Position numbers and translations under genes: made by a program. From Candidatus Binatota bacterium (GTDB taxonomy: Bacteria > Desulfobacterota > Binatia > UBA1149): a stretch of DNA of 64,000 bases. This document shows, in pieces, positions 62,377 through 64,000 of the stretch. The stretch covers positions 34,514 through 98,513 of the forward strand of contig DUBO01000025.1 in NCBI GenBank assembly GCA_012960245.1, given 5' to 3'. Numbering within the stretch: the stretch's first letter is position 1; every line of letters starts with the position of its first letter. The notes under the pieces were generated by a model. That model did not search any database and had not been told where the DNA came from. It was given only the letters and a program-made list of their open reading frames with translations.

Positions 62377-63581
62377 TGCAGGCGTTTCTCGACACCTTGC
62401 TCGGCGACGCCACCGGACTGGAACGGCAGCTGGGCTATCTCGCGGGCATGGCGGTGTTCGGCTCGGTGGTGGTCTTTGGTTTCGTGCTGCCCTTTGCCGG
62501 CATCGTGACCTGGGCCGAGCGTCGTATCTGGGCGCGCATACAGTCGCGTGTCGGGCCCAACAGGGTGGGGCCCTTCGGCTTCCTGCAGTGGCTGGCCGAC
62601 GGCGTTAAAAATATTCTCAAGGAGGACATCATTCCCACGGTGGCCGATCGACCGCTGTTCAGGTTTGCGCCCTACGTGGTGATGGTGGGCTTTGTTGCCG
62701 CCTTCGTCTGCGTGCCGTTTTCCGGTGACCTCATCATCGCCGATCTCAATATCGGCATTCTCTATGTCACGGCGGTCACCTCGCTGGTGGTCGTGGGCAT
62801 ACTCATGGCCGGCTGGTCGTCGAACAACAGGTGGTCGCTGCTGGGCGGCATAAGGGCCGCGACACAGATCATCAGCTACGAGATTCCCGCGGGCCTGGCG
62901 ATTTTTCCGGCCGTGTTGCTGTCGGGAACGCTTTCGATGCAGGGCATCATCGGCGAGCAGGGCGCCGCGCCGTGGCAGTGGCACATGTTCCACAGCCCCT
63001 TCGCGTTGCTGGGCTTCGGGCTGTTTTTTACGGCCGCGCTGGCCGAGGGCAACCGCACCCCGTTTGACCTGCCCGAGGCCGAGTCCGAACTCGTGGCGGG
63101 TTTTGCCACCGAGTACAGCGGCATGCGATCCACGCTGTTCTTCATGGCCGAGTGGGGCAATCTCTACGTCATAGGCGCGCTGGTCACTACGCTCTACATG
63201 GGTGGCTGGCAGGTGCCGCAGTTCACTTACAACCCGGTGCTGATGAACCTCGCCCAGGTGGGCGTTTTCCTGGGCAAGTCTCTCGCCTGCGTGTTTTTCA
63301 TGATCTGGCTCAGGGCCACGCTGCCGCGCGTGCGCGTCGACCAGCTCATGGCCCTGTGCTGGAAGTACATGGTGCCGCTGGCGATGCTGTCCGTGTTAGG
63401 TACGGCCACGCTGATGGTGGCAGTGCCCCAGGGCAGCCACACCCTGCGCATGGCTACCTTTGCCGTGGTGGTGGGCGTTGTGATCCGCTTTGCCTTCAAG
63501 GTCCGTTTTCATCTCAAGCGTGCACGCGCGCTTGATTACTCCAGCCTCTCATCGGGCGCGTCCCAGGGCCTGTCGTCATGA
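62376..63581 (+). CDS. nuoH: NADH-quinone oxidoreductase subunit H (copy 2)
   Basis: 401 residues, membrane subunit. WAERRIWARIQSRVGPNRVG, GWSSNNRWSLLGGIRAATQIISYEIPAG, RTPFDLPEAESELVAGFATEYSG. About 35 residues longer than copy 1, mostly at the two ends. Overlaps nuoD by one base (TGATG) and nuoI by four. Confidence 0.95.
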   Translation: MQAFLDTLLGDATGLERQLGYLAGMAVFGSVVVFGFVLPFAGIVTWAERRIWARIQSRVGPNRVGPFGFLQWLADGVKNILKEDIIPTVADRPLFRFAPYVVMVGFVAAFVCVPFSGDLIIADLNIGILYVTAVTSLVVVGILMAGWSSNNRWSLLGGIRAATQIISYEIPAGLAIFPAVLLSGTLSMQGIIGEQGAAPWQWHMFHSPFALLGFGLFFTAALAEGNRTPFDLPEAESELVAGFATEYSGMRSTLFFMAEWGNLYVIGALVTTLYMGGWQVPQFTYNPVLMNLAQVGVFLGKSLACVFFMIWLRATLPRVRVDQLMALCWKYMVPLAMLSVLGTATLMVAVPQGSHTLRMATFAVVVGVVIRFAFKVRFHLKRARALDYSSLSSGASQGLSS

Positions 63582-64000
63582 GCGCGGTAACAAGCTGGCT
63601 GCAGGACGTAACGACATCGTGCTCCACCGTTTTCGAGGGGCTGTCGATCACTTTCTCGCATTTCTTTCGCAAGCCTTACACGGTGGAGTATCCCGACCGC
63701 ATGGAGACGCGCGTGCAGGATACGCTGCCGTTTCGCTACCGCGGCATGCTCGAAGTCGATCTTGAGATCTGCACGGGTTGCCTGGCCTGCGAGCGCGCCT
63801 GTCCTATCGAGTGCATCGTCATCGACGCGACCAAGGACAAGGCCACGCGGCAGTTGATTCTCAATCGCTTCGATATTGATCTTGCCAAGTGCATGTACTG
63901 CGGGCTGTGCTCCGAGCCCTGTCCCACGGGATCGATACATCACACCCGCGAGTTCGAGGGCTCTGATTATTCTCTCGAGAGTATGATGCGGCGTTACGTA
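63578..64000 (+). CDS. nuoI: NADH-quinone oxidoreductase subunit I (C-terminus beyond window)
   Basis: First 141 residues, cut by the right edge. Two 4Fe-4S ferredoxin motifs are complete: CTGCLACERACP and CMYCGLCSEPCP, which bind clusters N6a and N6b between the NADH module and N2. The N-terminal amphipathic helix region (TSWLQDVTTSCSTVFEGL) fits membrane association. The A-B-C-D-H-I order suggests more nuo genes to the right. Confidence 0.94.
   Translation, partial: MSAVTSWLQDVTTSCSTVFEGLSITFSHFFRKPYTVEYPDRMETRVQDTLPFRYRGMLEVDLEICTGCLACERACPIECIVIDATKDKATRQLILNRFDIDLAKCMYCGLCSEPCPTGSIHHTREFEGSDYSLESMMRRYV

Overview
The window is gene-dense, high-GC DNA (mid-60s percent where I counted) from a Gram-negative bacterium. 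Lipoprotein signal peptides, Tad-type minor pilins, periplasmic B12 import, peptidoglycan recycling and a B12-dependent ribonucleotide reductase all fit. Sulfatase-like hydrolases ending in 'LGY(V/I/L)(E/D)' and a 14-subunit-type complex I point to the former Deltaproteobacteria or neighbouring phyla (Myxococcota/Binatota-like). That placement is an inference. No rRNA, tRNA, insertion sequence or CRISPR array was found, and no gene-free stretch exceeds 300 bases.

Layout. (1) 1-9.2 kb: GTP-type PEP carboxykinase cut by the left edge, a SAM methyltransferase, four alkaline-phosphatase-superfamily secreted hydrolases and a polytopic membrane protein. (2) 9.4-18.5 kb: BolA and monothiol glutaredoxin, three Tad minor-pilin genes, a DUF4301 protein, a basic histone-like protein, an exonuclease-DinG helicase, and two small genes behind strong RNA hairpins, one a RelE-fold protein without the usual arginines. 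(3) 18.5-28.3 kb: thiS-thiG-thiE divergent from alr-purH-purD-purE-tsaC-DUF1015-thyA-folA. (4) 28.3-41.7 kb: TPR protein, rlmD, a low-GC patch with a lipoprotein, a metallo-hydrolase, a NUDIX hydrolase, thiI, a DUF721 protein, nrdJ behind probable NrdR boxes, ftsB, eno, mgtC-like, a Lys-rich H1-like protein with an excellent promoter, and an SCP2 protein. (5) 41.7-46.9 kb: APS reductase divergent from anmK-amgK-murU-patatin. (6) 47-64 kb: nuoA-C-D-E-H-J-K-L-M-N, then btuFCD, then a second nuoA-B-C-D-H-I that runs off the right edge.

How the genes fit together. Purine synthesis, thymidylate synthase/DHFR and B12-dependent NrdJ serve DNA precursors; BtuFCD could supply the cofactor. AnmK, AmgK and MurU form the salvage route from anhydro-MurNAc to UDP-MurNAc. 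The two nuo clusters are complementary: the first lacks B, F, G and I, while the second repeats A, C, D and H and supplies B and I.

Most unusual items: the split, partly duplicated complex I; the RelE-like protein with its hairpin leader; the consolidated MurNAc-salvage operon; the Lys-rich H1-like gene; and the four clustered hydrolases that all carry threonine at the sulfatase active-site position.
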